DNA of 64,000 nt, taken from positions 1-64,000 of the forward strand of contig CAYJDR010000007.1 of NCBI GenBank assembly GCA_964368965.1, written 5' to 3'. Positions within the stretch are counted from its first letter, which is position 1, and each line of letters starts with the position of its first letter. The DNA comes from CAYJDR01 sp964368965 (GTDB lineage: Bacteria > Chrysiogenota > Deferribacteres > Deferribacterales > Mucispirillaceae). Of this stretch, positions 17,388 through 25,901 are shown piece by piece. A program made the position numbers and the translations under genes. The notes under the pieces were generated by a model that had not been told where the DNA came from, ran no database searches, and saw only the letters and a program-made list of their open reading frames with translations.

Positions 17388-17786
17388 TTAAAGCGCCCTT
17401 TTAGCTGATTTTTTGCCTACAAAATAAAGGATTGCAAGCAACACGCAGCTTCCGCCAACACCTTCAAGCAGCATTACTGGCAGTGCAATCGCACCAACCA
17501 CAGCAACAACTAACAAGCCCCACACGAAGCCTAATATGATGGAACTTTTAATCGCACCTGCCGTTATTAGAAACCTGACATATTGATTTATACTAGCGCT
17601 ACTTTTTAAATATAGCCAAATCGACGCACCAACGCATGCAACATTTATGAGCCTGTATTGCCAAAGTATGCCTTTGCTACCTTTTACTCCATTGCTCCAA
17701 TCAACCCAGAATGCTAACTCATTGTTAAAGCTAACAACCGTACTAACAACAGCTAATACTACCGCGACTATCAACAACTTCTTCAT
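17388..17786 (-). CDS. Small integral membrane protein, function unknown
   Basis: A 132-aa protein I do not recognise. Hydrophobic segments are visible at about residues 3-20, 44-60, 72-88 and 92-120, with a basic GKKSAKRAL C-terminus, consistent with four membrane spans and a cytoplasmic tail. The start ATG at 17784-17786 follows AGGGGAT at good spacing; a TTG further upstream lies before that site. It is divergent from the tetR-type gene across a 182-bp gap holding a perfect inverted repeat, so it is the likely regulated target. It ends in its own terminator. Confidence 0.65.
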   Translation of the reverse strand: MKKLLIVAVVLAVVSTVVSFNNELAFWVDWSNGVKGSKGILWQYRLINVACVGASIWLYLKSSASINQYVRFLITAGAIKSSIILGFVWGLLVVAVVGAIALPVMLLEGVGGSCVLLAILYFVGKKSAKRAL

Positions 17787-17826
17787 AAGATCCCCTATGC
17801 TGTAAAATTTCACCCAATATAATTAG

Positions 17827-17855
17827 ATGTAACGCCCTTCACAGTTGACTTTCAA
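17827..17855 (-). promoter_or_regulatory. Possible promoter of the membrane-protein gene
   Basis: On the minus strand TTGAAA, 17 nt and TTACAT. The -35 lies 8 nt from the inverted repeat at 17864-17876, so a repressor bound there could interfere. The match is modest. Confidence 0.4.
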
Positions 17856-17863
17856 ACGACTAT

Positions 17864-17876
17864 TTACACTGTGTAA
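17864..17876. promoter_or_regulatory. Candidate TetR operator 1 (perfect inverted repeat)
   Basis: TTACACTGTGTAA is a perfect 6+1+6 palindrome in the gap between the membrane-protein gene and the TetR-family gene. Its centre is about 52 bp, close to five helical turns, from the related repeat at 17916-17929. Confidence 0.55.
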
Positions 17877-17915
17877 GATAATCTTAAAATCCTTAACAGC
17901 ATTTGTCAATATTTA

Positions 17916-17944
17916 TTTACATTGTGAAAATTATTTGCTATAAT
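17916..17944 (+). promoter_or_regulatory. Promoter of the TetR-family gene with overlapping operator 2
   Basis: TTTACA, 17 nt and a perfect TATAAT -10 (17939-17944). The -35 is inside an imperfect inverted repeat TTTACATTGTGAAA (17916-17929) similar to operator 1, which suggests autorepression. Confidence 0.65.
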
Positions 17945-17968
17945 GCCTATCAGTAGGAGGATAGACAG

Positions 17969-18610
17969 ATGAAATTTGAAAGGGCAAGAACTGATGAACA
18001 AATAGAGTTGCGAATTGAAGAGATCCTCTCGACAGCTGTCGAAATTTTTGAAAAAGATGGCATTGATAAAATAACATTTTTTGAGATATCTAAGAAAACG
18101 AAATTTACTCGCCCTACTATATACAAATACTTTAAAACGAAAGAAGAGATAATGCTTAGGCTTATCATTCGCTACATGGAAAATTATGTTGTGTTTTTCA
18201 AAAGTTTTTTTGAACATGACAGGCTATACTCTAAAGACGAAGTGGCAGAGGCATTGACGCAAGCATTTTTATATGCGCCAAAGTTTATGGAACTATACAT
18301 CAACCTGTACACCTCTATTGAAAAAAATGTATCCGTTGACGCTTTCACTAAGTATAAAACCGACATACTTGAGCACTATACACCACTTGTTGAGATGCTA
18401 AAATCTGTGACGGATTGCCACTCTGATGAAAAAATCACAGGTTTTTTAAACATATGCCTTTCGCTAGCTGTTGGTTTCTACCCTATGTGTCATGTGAGCG
18501 AACTTAAAAGAGAAATAATAGCACAATCAGGCGCGAACTACACTGTGCCAACATTCTCAACTGAATTTAAAAACGCAATGGTGCTTCAGCTAGATGTGCT
18601 TTACGCATAA
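17969..18610 (+). CDS. TetR/AcrR family transcriptional regulator
   Basis: A 213-aa regulator. The N-terminal helix-turn-helix is clear: ILSTAVEIFEKDGIDKITFFEISKK, read as ILSTAVEIFEKDG then a recognition helix near TRPTIYKYFKTKEEI (about residues 48-62). The C-terminal ligand domain is not assignable to a subfamily. AGGAGG precedes the ATG, and a consensus promoter with an overlapping inverted repeat lies upstream. It is divergent from a four-span membrane protein and convergent with queA. It probably represses itself and the membrane-protein gene. Inducer unknown. Confidence 0.85.
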   Translation: MKFERARTDEQIELRIEEILSTAVEIFEKDGIDKITFFEISKKTKFTRPTIYKYFKTKEEIMLRLIIRYMENYVVFFKSFFEHDRLYSKDEVAEALTQAFLYAPKFMELYINLYTSIEKNVSVDAFTKYKTDILEHYTPLVEMLKSVTDCHSDEKITGFLNICLSLAVGFYPMCHVSELKREIIAQSGANYTVPTFSTEFKNAMVLQLDVLYA

Positions 18611-18623
18611 TACGCTAGGGCAC

Positions 18624-19646
18624 TTACCTTAATAGTAGCATTGCATCGCCGTAGCTGAAAAAGCGATATTCATTATCTACTGCATGTTTGTATGCGCCCA
18701 TAACTAAATCATAACCGCCGAATGCTGTAACCATTGCAAGTAGCGTAGATTTAGGCAAGTGGAAATTTGTAACCATGCCGTCAACTGCTTTAAAATTATA
18801 CCCTAACGATATCATTATATCAGTAGAAAATTCACCATTTCTTATACTGCCATCAGCATTTGCAGCGCTTTCCAATGCCCGCACACTTGTTGAGCCAACA
18901 GCGATCAACTTCTTGCCTTGTTTTTTATAATCGTTTATCAGCTTACTAGATTGCTCTGAAATATAGTAACGCTCACTATGCATGATATGCTCTTCTAGTG
19001 TCGCAGTTTTCACTGGCCTAAATGTACCTATGCCTACATCAAGCGTCAGCTCAACAATGTCAACACCCTTTGCCTTAAGTTTCGCAATGAGCTCATCGGT
19101 AAAGTGTAGCCCAGCCGTTGGTGCTGCAACAGAGCCTGCAACGGAGGAGTATACAGTTTGGTAGTCGCTTGTATCAAATTCATCTGCGCTTCTAGCAATA
19201 TATGGTGGCAAAGGCACTGCACCATGCGACGCCATAACCTCATTTATATCGCCTGATACTCTGGCGTGCCATACGCCATCACTACCAACAGATATAAGCT
19301 CCGCCTCAACTCCACCAGGTAAATCTATAACCATGCCTTGGCGAACTTTGCCTTTTATCATCGCTTCGCACTCTGTGGCAGATATTACACGTGTTACGAA
19401 AAACTCTAACACGCCACCCGTTTTTTTATGCGCAACTAAACGTGCGTTGTAAACTTTTGTATTGTTTACCACAAGGAAGCAATCATCACCTAGCATATCT
19501 AAGATATCTTTAAATACTTTATCATGCATTGCATTATTGGCGATATCAACGTGCAAAAGCCTGCACTCATCACGTTTGAGCGCAGGCTTATATGCTATTA
19601 ACCCATCGGGCAAATCATAATCAAATAATTCTATCGGTGTAGACAT
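18624..19646 (-). CDS. queA: S-adenosylmethionine:tRNA ribosyltransferase-isomerase
   Basis: A 340-aa enzyme that adds the cyclopentene ring precursor to 7-aminomethyl-7-deazaguanine in tRNA (queuosine pathway). Family segments are FDYDLPDGLIAYKP at the N-terminus, AAPTAGLHFT near 172 and TNFHLPKSTLLAMV near 296. Length is standard. Its ATG overlaps the thrC stop in a TAATG. It is convergent with the TetR-family gene. No other queuosine genes are in the window. Confidence 0.95.
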   Translation of the reverse strand: MSTPIELFDYDLPDGLIAYKPALKRDECRLLHVDIANNAMHDKVFKDILDMLGDDCFLVVNNTKVYNARLVAHKKTGGVLEFFVTRVISATECEAMIKGKVRQGMVIDLPGGVEAELISVGSDGVWHARVSGDINEVMASHGAVPLPPYIARSADEFDTSDYQTVYSSVAGSVAAPTAGLHFTDELIAKLKAKGVDIVELTLDVGIGTFRPVKTATLEEHIMHSERYYISEQSSKLINDYKKQGKKLIAVGSTSVRALESAANADGSIRNGEFSTDIMISLGYNFKAVDGMVTNFHLPKSTLLAMVTAFGGYDLVMGAYKHAVDNEYRFFSYGDAMLLLR

Positions 19647-21037
19647 TAGCCATCTAACTTGCTTATGATATAACTTCTTACTTTGTCAACATCGTTCGGT
19701 AAGAACTCTGTACGACGTGGCAAGTCAATTAGCTTAGCTAACGCTTTTGGTGCTGGTGGTTCAAACCCTAGCGTGCGGTGTATAACCTCTTGGAACTTAG
19801 CTGGGTGTGCTGTCGATAAGCAAACAGTAACTTCATCATCAAAAGTAAACTGGCTTAGCGCATTATAGCCACAAGCCGTGTGCGGATCTAAGATATAGTC
19901 CGTTTCTCTATAAACATCTTGTATAACTTGCCTAATTTTGTCATCGTTAGTGTCTGCCGCAAGGAAGTCTCTTTGCAAGCGTGCTAACAGTGGGCCTCTG
20001 AAGTTTATCTCATGCTCAGCTGAAAGTGTTTTCATAGCATCAATAACTCTTGCAGAGTCTTTATCGTATAAGAAATACAAATACCTTTCAAAGTTGCTAG
20101 GCACTTGGATATCCATAGCTGGGCTTATAGACGGTTGAACACGTTCTGTGCTAAAGTCGCCTGTTTTGATAGAGCGTGCTAAAATGTTGTTTTTGTTAGT
20201 AGAAAGAACAAGTTTGCCTATTGGTAAACCGATCATTTTTGCAATGTAGCCCGCAAATATGTTGCCGAAGTTACCTGTTGGTACAGCGAAGTTTACTTTC
20301 TCGCCGACTACTCTTGTCGTTCTAAAGTATATGTAAAAATAGTATACGACTTGTGCTAGTATTCTCGCCCAGTTGATTGAGTTTACAGCGCCTAGTTTGT
20401 ATTCTTTCTTGAATTCTAAATCAGAGAACAATGTTTTCACGATCTCTTGGCAGTTATCAAAGTTGCCACTCAACGAGATGCAGTGAATGTTTTCATCAGG
20501 TACGGTTGTCATCTGAAGTTCTTGAACGTTACTAACCCTTCCTTCTGGATATAGTATGAACACGTTCATATTTTTCTTGCCACGCATACCATATATTGCT
20601 GCGCTACCTGTGTCGCCGCTAGTTGCACCGACGATGTTCATCGTTTGGTTATTTTTAACTAGGTAGTATTCAAACAAGTTGCCTAGAAATTGAAGAGCAA
20701 CATCTTTAAACGCATAAGTTGGGCCATGAAACAGTTCTGCAATTTTAACGCCTTTCACGTCAACGATAGGTATCTCTAGCTCTTCACCTTCCCTATCATA
20801 GCTCTTTGCGATGATTTGTTGCAGGTCAGCTTTTGGCATTTCATTGCCGATAAATTTAGACATTATCTCGAAAGCTAACTTTGAATAGCTAAGCGATGAT
20901 AAACTTTTTAAATCACGCCCGTAAAGCTCTGGCATACGCTCAGGAATAAGCAAACCACCATCTTCAGCAAGTCCCATCATAATCGCTTCTTCAAAAGATA
21001 GCCCTTTAACGCCACCCCTTGTGCTCATGTATTTCAT
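19646..21037 (-). CDS. thrC: Threonine synthase
   Basis: A 463-aa PLP enzyme that converts O-phosphohomoserine to threonine. Seen: the N-terminal MKYMSTRGG and DGGLLIPE motifs of the long (E. coli-type) class, PLP lysine in GPTYAFKDVALQF (about 105-117), and the phosphate-binding GATSGDTGSAA. It is translationally coupled to queA. MetX and metY elsewhere in the window use the competing homoserine branch. Confidence 0.96.
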   Translation of the reverse strand: MKYMSTRGGVKGLSFEEAIMMGLAEDGGLLIPERMPELYGRDLKSLSSLSYSKLAFEIMSKFIGNEMPKADLQQIIAKSYDREGEELEIPIVDVKGVKIAELFHGPTYAFKDVALQFLGNLFEYYLVKNNQTMNIVGATSGDTGSAAIYGMRGKKNMNVFILYPEGRVSNVQELQMTTVPDENIHCISLSGNFDNCQEIVKTLFSDLEFKKEYKLGAVNSINWARILAQVVYYFYIYFRTTRVVGEKVNFAVPTGNFGNIFAGYIAKMIGLPIGKLVLSTNKNNILARSIKTGDFSTERVQPSISPAMDIQVPSNFERYLYFLYDKDSARVIDAMKTLSAEHEINFRGPLLARLQRDFLAADTNDDKIRQVIQDVYRETDYILDPHTACGYNALSQFTFDDEVTVCLSTAHPAKFQEVIHRTLGFEPPAPKALAKLIDLPRRTEFLPNDVDKVRSYIISKLDG

Positions 21038-21077
21038 ATCAAACCCTCTATATCGTTTTTAATAATACAAGTACAAA

Positions 21078-21096
21078 ACCCGCCATTATAGCGGGT
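21078..21096 (-). terminator. Intrinsic terminator after ndk
   Basis: On the minus strand ACCCGC and GCGGGT form a 6-bp stem around 7 nt, followed by TTTTG. It separates ndk from thrC. Confidence 0.75.
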
Positions 21097-21125
21097 ATTT
21101 AATTTTGTTAACTATATGCTAGTTA

Positions 21126-21581
21126 TTATTTGCTGCCGCAACCACAACCGCAGTGCTGTTTAACAGTTTGAACATACTCAGAACCTGCGAAGAAGAAAGA
21201 TAATTCTTCAGCAGCTGTTTCTGGAGCGTCAGAGCCGTGTGTAGCGTTGTTGTCGATGCTTTCGCCGTATAATTTACGTAAAGTGTTATCAGCAGCTTCA
21301 GCTGGGTTAGTCGCGCCCATAAGGTCACGCCAAGCTTTGATAGCGCCTTCTTTTTGTAAACACATAACGATACATGGGCCAGAGCTCATGAACTCAGTTA
21401 AGTCGCCGAAAAATGGGCGCTCGCTGTGAACAGCATAAAATGTTCTAGCCATTTTTTTAGTCATGTGGATTTTTTTCATACCAACAATTTCAAAACCTTC
21501 AGCTTCGATTCTGTCAATAATTTTACCTGCGTTTTTAGCCGCTACTGCGTCTGGTTTGATGATTGCAAAAGTTTTTTCCAT
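21126..21581 (-). CDS. ndk: Nucleoside diphosphate kinase with a Cys/Gly C-terminal tail
   Basis: A 151-aa enzyme that equalises nucleoside triphosphate pools through a phosphohistidine. His115 lies in NNATHGSDA, and the N-terminal TFAIIKPDAV is the family start. Typical bacterial enzymes end near residue 140-143; this one ends in HCGCGCGSK, three cysteines in an alternating Cys-Gly pattern that is not part of the kinase fold and could bind metal. AGGAG precedes the ATG. A terminator follows. Confidence 0.95.
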   Translation of the reverse strand: MEKTFAIIKPDAVAAKNAGKIIDRIEAEGFEIVGMKKIHMTKKMARTFYAVHSERPFFGDLTEFMSSGPCIVMCLQKEGAIKAWRDLMGATNPAEAADNTLRKLYGESIDNNATHGSDAPETAAEELSFFFAGSEYVQTVKQHCGCGCGSK

Positions 21582-21636
21582 CTTAAATTAATTCTCCTAA
21601 TAAAATAGTTCAGTATAATAACACAAATCGTATAGA

Positions 21637-21987
21637 TTATTCAACTACTTCTGCAATAAATGCTAAAATAGTTATAGGGTCTTCGCCAATCACTTCTATT
21701 GCGTGGCCTTCGCCTTTGTTACACACCATTAAATCACCTGTGTTTACAACAACTTGTGTGCCATTATCATTATAATTTGCACTGCCGTCTAGCAATAAGT
21801 ATACTTCCATATCGTTTTCATGCACGTGATAGCCTGTTGCAGAGCCTGTGTCTAGCACCATCATGTTGAATGTTTTAAAACGAACGCCTAAGCCTTTCAT
21901 AACTTCATAAGCGTAGTTGTCTGCTATGCCATGCCCGCCACGTGGCGTTGATTCTACTGGCATTATTTCTTCAAACTTAATTACCAT
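21637..21987 (-). CDS. Single-domain cupin protein
   Basis: A 116-aa protein with one conserved beta-barrel cupin domain. Motif 1 is seen as GYHVHENDMEVYLLLDG (two His and a Glu metal ligand), and motif 2 is GDLMVCNKGEGHAIEV with the last His. The substrate cannot be assigned; small stand-alone cupins range from metal-binding sensors to isomerases. It has a GGAGAAG ribosome-binding site and lies 17 nt downstream of the corrected rlpA stop, so it is probably co-transcribed with rlpA. Confidence 0.8.
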   Translation of the reverse strand: MVIKFEEIMPVESTPRGGHGIADNYAYEVMKGLGVRFKTFNMMVLDTGSATGYHVHENDMEVYLLLDGSANYNDNGTQVVVNTGDLMVCNKGEGHAIEVIGEDPITILAFIAEVVE

Positions 21988-22003
21988 TGTTCTTCTCCAA
22001 AAA

Positions 22004-22632
22004 TTATCTAGCGATTACATAAGCGCCTGAATACTGGCTTGAAANNNNNNNNNNNNNNNNNNNNNNNNNNNNNNNNNNNNNNNNNNNNNNNNNNNNNNNN
22101 NNNNNNNNNNNNNNNNNNNNNNNNNNNNNNNNNNNNNNNNNNNNCCTTTATCTATCATGTCTAGCTCTTGCGCTGCTTTTTCGCTTAAGTCAATTATTCT
22201 ACCTTTTGAAAACGGGCCTCTGTCGTTCACCCTAACTACAACCGACTTACCGTTCTCTAAATTCTCTACAACAACATACGTTGGCATAGGTAGTGTTTTG
22301 TGCGCTGCTGTCATTGCTTGCTGGTTATAGATTTCGCCATTAGCTGTGAGCTTGCCATTGAACCCTGGCCCATACCATGATGCGACGCCCTCTTCCATAT
22401 ATCCATCTGCACTACTTACTGGGTAATATGTTTGCCCTGCTACAGTATATGGGTTGCCGACTTTTCTTGGGCCTGGCGCAACTACTGCTGCACAGATGTT
22501 GCTGTTGCCACTAGCTAGGTCGATTGTGTATTGATTATTTGCTTGGATGTTATCATCTGCGACAACCACCCCAGCTGTCGGAGTGCAGCCAAATAAAACG
22601 CCCACTAATGCGATACTTACTAAATGTTTCAT
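22004..22632 (-). CDS. rlpA: RlpA-like septal ring lytic transglycosylase lipoprotein (interrupted by an assembly gap)
   Basis: A lipoprotein with a signal peptide ending VLFGC (lipobox), then a double-psi beta-barrel domain with EEGVASWYGPGFNGKLTANGE and VRVNDRGPFSKGR, as in RlpA, which cleaves denuded peptidoglycan glycans at the septum. The 100-N run (22045-22144) removes the middle. Reading the N run literally gives a C-terminus FQASIQALM and a stop at 22015. Another frame downstream of the gap gives SSQYSGAYVIAR and a stop at 22004-22006, which matches the end of a SPOR domain, the expected C-terminal domain of RlpA. I therefore use that end. Several hundred bases are probably missing. 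Confidence 0.85.
22045..22144. other. Scaffold gap (100 N) inside rlpA
   Basis: Exactly 100 N, the conventional placeholder for a gap of unknown length. The flanks do not overlap, so sequence is really missing, probably the end of the barrel domain, a linker and most of the SPOR domain. Confidence 0.95.
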
Positions 22633-22634
22633 GT

Positions 22635-23123
22635 TTATAACCTTTCTATATTTATGCTGTATTCTGTTTTCGATTGTACGTCCATTGTGCCGTAAGAATT
22701 ATATGAAACACCACGGTTATGTGACGTACTACCTGGATTAAAAAAACGTATACCACCTATAATTTCATTAAACGGATTATGGGTATGACCAAAAATTATC
22801 ATATCAACTTCATCGTCTGCAAATATGTAATTCAGCCTGTTTATCATAGTTTCATGCCTACCAGTGCCGTGTGTTATGCCTATGCGTAGACCACAGATAT
22901 CCACTACCAATTTATCTTGCAAATTGCTATCATAATCGCAGTTACCTGCAACGGCATAAAACTGTTTTGGTGATATTGCTTGTAATTCTTCAATAAAACT
23001 AGTATTATCAGCATCGCCTGCGTGTATAACGGCATCGGCTTGCTTAATAGCGCTAACTAAAGCTTCGCTCAGGTTTTTTATTGAATTTGTATGCGTATCA
23101 GATATAATAATTATATGTGCCAT
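22635..23123 (-). CDS. YfcE/MJ0936-type metallophosphoesterase
   Basis: A 162-aa phosphodiesterase of the calcineurin-like superfamily. All metal motifs are present: SDTH at residues 8-11, HAGDAD near 35, GNCD near 58, ITHG near 83 and FGHTHN near 108. Homologues hydrolyse artificial phosphodiesters; the natural substrate is usually unknown. It is 2 nt upstream of rlpA on the same strand and divergent from cca, with only 28 bp between the starts. Confidence 0.85.
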   Translation of the reverse strand: MAHIIIISDTHTNSIKNLSEALVSAIKQADAVIHAGDADNTSFIEELQAISPKQFYAVAGNCDYDSNLQDKLVVDICGLRIGITHGTGRHETMINRLNYIFADDEVDMIIFGHTHNPFNEIIGGIRFFNPGSTSHNRGVSYNSYGTMDVQSKTEYSINIERL

Positions 23124-23151
23124 ACGCGTATATTATGAGGACTAAGACAAT

Positions 23152-24291
23152 ATGTCAACATTAACAACCACTCAATTACATTTTTTTGACAAAATTATTG
23201 ATACTGCCAACCATCTTGGCGCAGAAGTGTTCGTCGTAGGTGGTTGCGTTAGAGATATTATCTTAGGTAAAAACACCGCAGATATTGACCTTATACCACT
23301 ACATGTTGACTATGAAGTCTATGCAAGAGCGTTAGCAAAAAATATTAAGGCGTTCGCAATACCATTTAAAGATAACATAAGACTTGCAAAAAACGATATT
23401 ATCATTGACGTATCAAAGCCACGTGGTGACACAATTTACGCTGACCTAATGTTGCGCGACTTCACTATAAACAACTTAGCACTAGATATGCAAGGTAACA
23501 TAGTTGGCGACAAAGGCGACATTGATAGCGGTATAATCAAAGCAGTTTATGCAAACACTTTCGTTGATGATGCGCTACGCATACTCCGTGCGTTCCGTTT
23601 TGCATCGCAACTTGGGTTCACAATAACTGATGACACATTAACCCTAGCGCTAGCATCAGCACCACAACTAAGCAACATAGCAAGTGAACGCATACTTGAA
23701 GAGTTGAGAAAAACTATTGCTGGCAAACACTTTATCAACGTATTACAAAACTCAGCATGGCGTGAGCTACTCTTAAACAACTTAGAAATATCGCTCGATA
23801 AAGAAACGACAGCTAGATTAAAACAATATGAACATGTTTTAAGTGATGACTTATTTGCAGCTATTGTTGCATGCAGTAATAAGCCTGAAAAAATGCTAGA
23901 TATACTTAAACCATCTAATAACGATATAAAACTTGTGCAACTCATACAAAAAGCTGAAAAAGATATGCTTAATAGCAACTTAAACAATGAACGAAATATG
24001 AAAGTATTTGCATGGAAGTATCATAACAAAATAGAAACAATAACTGCATGCTTTATGTCGAAATACGTAGAGAAAATGGCAACTTTTGAACAAGTATTAA
24101 ATGCCTCAAAAACACTCGATATTGATAATGCAAAAAATATATCTGGCGAGCTGTTAATAAAGCAAGGCTTTAAGCCGTCGCCAATATTTAAAACTATCTT
24201 AGAAGACATAACACTTAAACTAGCACTTAATGAACTAACAAAAGATGATATCATAAACTATATTAACGATAATTATAAAGGAAACAACTAA
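23152..24291 (+). CDS. cca: CCA tRNA nucleotidyltransferase / poly(A) polymerase family protein
   Basis: A 379-aa class II nucleotidyltransferase. Seen: VFVVGGCVRDIILGK with the GG…R motif, the catalytic Asp pair in TADIDLI, RDFTINNLALD, and the RNA-binding DDALRILRAFRFASQLGF. None of the three tRNA genes here encodes CCA, so a CCA-adding enzyme is required, which suits the position. A CC-only, A-only or poly(A) polymerase role cannot be excluded from sequence alone. Its stop overlaps the next ATG in a TAATG. Confidence 0.85.
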   Translation: MSTLTTTQLHFFDKIIDTANHLGAEVFVVGGCVRDIILGKNTADIDLIPLHVDYEVYARALAKNIKAFAIPFKDNIRLAKNDIIIDVSKPRGDTIYADLMLRDFTINNLALDMQGNIVGDKGDIDSGIIKAVYANTFVDDALRILRAFRFASQLGFTITDDTLTLALASAPQLSNIASERILEELRKTIAGKHFINVLQNSAWRELLLNNLEISLDKETTARLKQYEHVLSDDLFAAIVACSNKPEKMLDILKPSNNDIKLVQLIQKAEKDMLNSNLNNERNMKVFAWKYHNKIETITACFMSKYVEKMATFEQVLNASKTLDIDNAKNISGELLIKQGFKPSPIFKTILEDITLKLALNELTKDDIINYINDNYKGNN

Positions 24292-25004
24292 TGAAGCTAA
24301 TCCGCTACACAGTAGGAAAAACGGAATACCGTGGTGTGACCGATGGCGAAAAAATCAAGCGCATAAACGGCACAATATTTCATGACTATTCAATATCAAA
24401 CGATATCGCAATGATAGACGATGTTAAAATATTACCTCCTGTAATACCATCAAAAATCGTATGCATAAAACATAATGAAGGCAAAAAACCTAGCATATAC
24501 TTTAAGCCACCATCGTCTATTGTGGCTACTAATGAAGATATCGTAAAGCCAACAGATGTCGAAAAACTATACGCAACGCTTGAACTTGCAATAGTTGTCG
24601 GCAAGAAATGTCGCAACGTATCTGAAAAAAGCGCCACAAACTTTGTGCTTGGCTACACATCTGCTATAAATGTAATGGGCGATATTAATGAAGATATGAC
24701 TGCACTAGCGCATGACACTTTTACTCCACTTGGGCCAATAATCAACGAACGCCTTGAAAATACTGAAAAAAAACCTATATTAACAATAAATGGCAGCCCA
24801 GTTGATATCACTAATGAAAACTACGCACCAACTGTATCTTATATCGTGTCGTACGTTTCAAGCATTATGACTCTATTGCCAGGTGATGTGATATTAGCTG
24901 GGGCTCTCAACCAACCTGTCGAAATCCATGCGAACGACGTACTATGTAGCGAAATTGGTGGAATTGGCACACTTACAAACAAAGTCAGCGAGCAATCGAA
25001 ATGA
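24291..25004 (+). CDS. Fumarylacetoacetate hydrolase-family protein with degenerate metal site
   Basis: A 237-aa protein of the FAH superfamily (hydrolases, decarboxylases and tautomerases acting on oxo-acids). Family landmarks are KPSIYFKPPSSIV, ATLELAIVVGK, FVLGYTSAIN, DTFTPLGPIIN and LLPGDVILAG. In canonical members the Mg ligands are ExE (just before LAVV) and an Asp in the GYTxxND motif. Here the first Glu is Thr (TLEL) and the Asp is Asn (SAIN), so two of three ligands are changed. It may be a divergent or non-catalytic member. It overlaps cca (TAATG) and the next gene (ATGA). Confidence 0.75.
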   Translation: MKLIRYTVGKTEYRGVTDGEKIKRINGTIFHDYSISNDIAMIDDVKILPPVIPSKIVCIKHNEGKKPSIYFKPPSSIVATNEDIVKPTDVEKLYATLELAIVVGKKCRNVSEKSATNFVLGYTSAINVMGDINEDMTALAHDTFTPLGPIINERLENTEKKPILTINGSPVDITNENYAPTVSYIVSYVSSIMTLLPGDVILAGALNQPVEIHANDVLCSEIGGIGTLTNKVSEQSK

Positions 25005-25240
25005 GCGTAAACAATACCTGCTTCATGTGTGGCGCATGCTGTATTGCCTATAGCATATCTACACTCAATAAAAAAGGTGGCGAGCCTTGCAAACACCTAC
25101 AAGATAACGGTAAATGTGGTGACTATGAAAACCGCCCAGCCGTATGCAGAGAATACAAAGCCGATAACTTATGCGCATTAATATCAACCATACCACTTGA
25201 GCAAAAAGTTCGCGTACTATCGAAAGTGTACATGGACTAA
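25001..25240 (+). CDS. YkgJ-type cysteine-cluster protein
   Basis: A 79-aa protein with the Cys-cluster pattern of the YkgJ/UPF0153 family: CFMCGACC at residues 7-14, a Cys in EPCKHL, a Cys in KCGDYENRPAVC, plus NLC. It probably binds zinc or an Fe-S cluster; no function is established. The ATG overlaps the FAH-family stop (ATGA) and coaE begins 3 nt after its stop, so it is mid-operon. Confidence 0.8.
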   Translation: MSVNNTCFMCGACCIAYSISTLNKKGGEPCKHLQDNGKCGDYENRPAVCREYKADNLCALISTIPLEQKVRVLSKVYMD

Positions 25241-25243
25241 ATT

Positions 25244-25861
25244 ATGAAGATAGCAATAACTGGTGGAATAGGCAGTGGAAAATCGCACGCTTGTGAACTG
25301 TTTGCAAAAAACGGCTTCCAAATCATCAGCATGGACGAAATATCTAAACATATATTAGACGTCGGCACAAATGCATACCATAAAACTATCGAACTCTTTA
25401 GCGAAAACATACTGCATGAAGATGGCACAATCAATCGTGCTATACTTAAAGACACTATATTTGCAGACAATGAGAAAAAACTTGCGCTTGAAAACATTGT
25501 CCACCCAGAAGTTAGGCTAGAAGAAGAAAAACTACGCAAAAAGCTTGCCAATAAACACCCGAAAAAACCTATCATTACTGAATCTGCACTGTTGATTGAA
25601 ACAGGTTATTATAAATTGTATGATATATTGATAGCAGTTTATGCAAGCAGAGAAACTAGGCTTGAGAGAGTCCTCTCACGCGATAACATGAGCAAGGAAC
25701 TAGCGTTACGCATAATGGACACCCAAGTGCATGAGGGTGAATATATCAACTATGCAGGCATAATCATCAATAACGATAGCGACCTTGCAAACTTGCAAGC
25801 AGAAGTAAACCGAGTAAGCGAAGTTATTAAACAGCTTATTTATACAAGCATACATGATTAG
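25244..25861 (+). CDS. coaE: Dephospho-CoA kinase
   Basis: A 205-aa kinase for the last step of coenzyme A synthesis. The P-loop GGIGSGKS is at residues 7-14, followed by the conserved ISMDEISKHIL region and HPEV near 87. The lid segment RxxRVLSRD (RETRLERVLSRD) is also present. Standard length. It is 3 nt after the cysteine-cluster gene. Confidence 0.93.
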   Translation: MKIAITGGIGSGKSHACELFAKNGFQIISMDEISKHILDVGTNAYHKTIELFSENILHEDGTINRAILKDTIFADNEKKLALENIVHPEVRLEEEKLRKKLANKHPKKPIITESALLIETGYYKLYDILIAVYASRETRLERVLSRDNMSKELALRIMDTQVHEGEYINYAGIIINNDSDLANLQAEVNRVSEVIKQLIYTSIHD

Positions 25862-25901
25862 TTATGCTTGAATTTATGTGTAAAATAGGATATTAAAGAA
25901 T

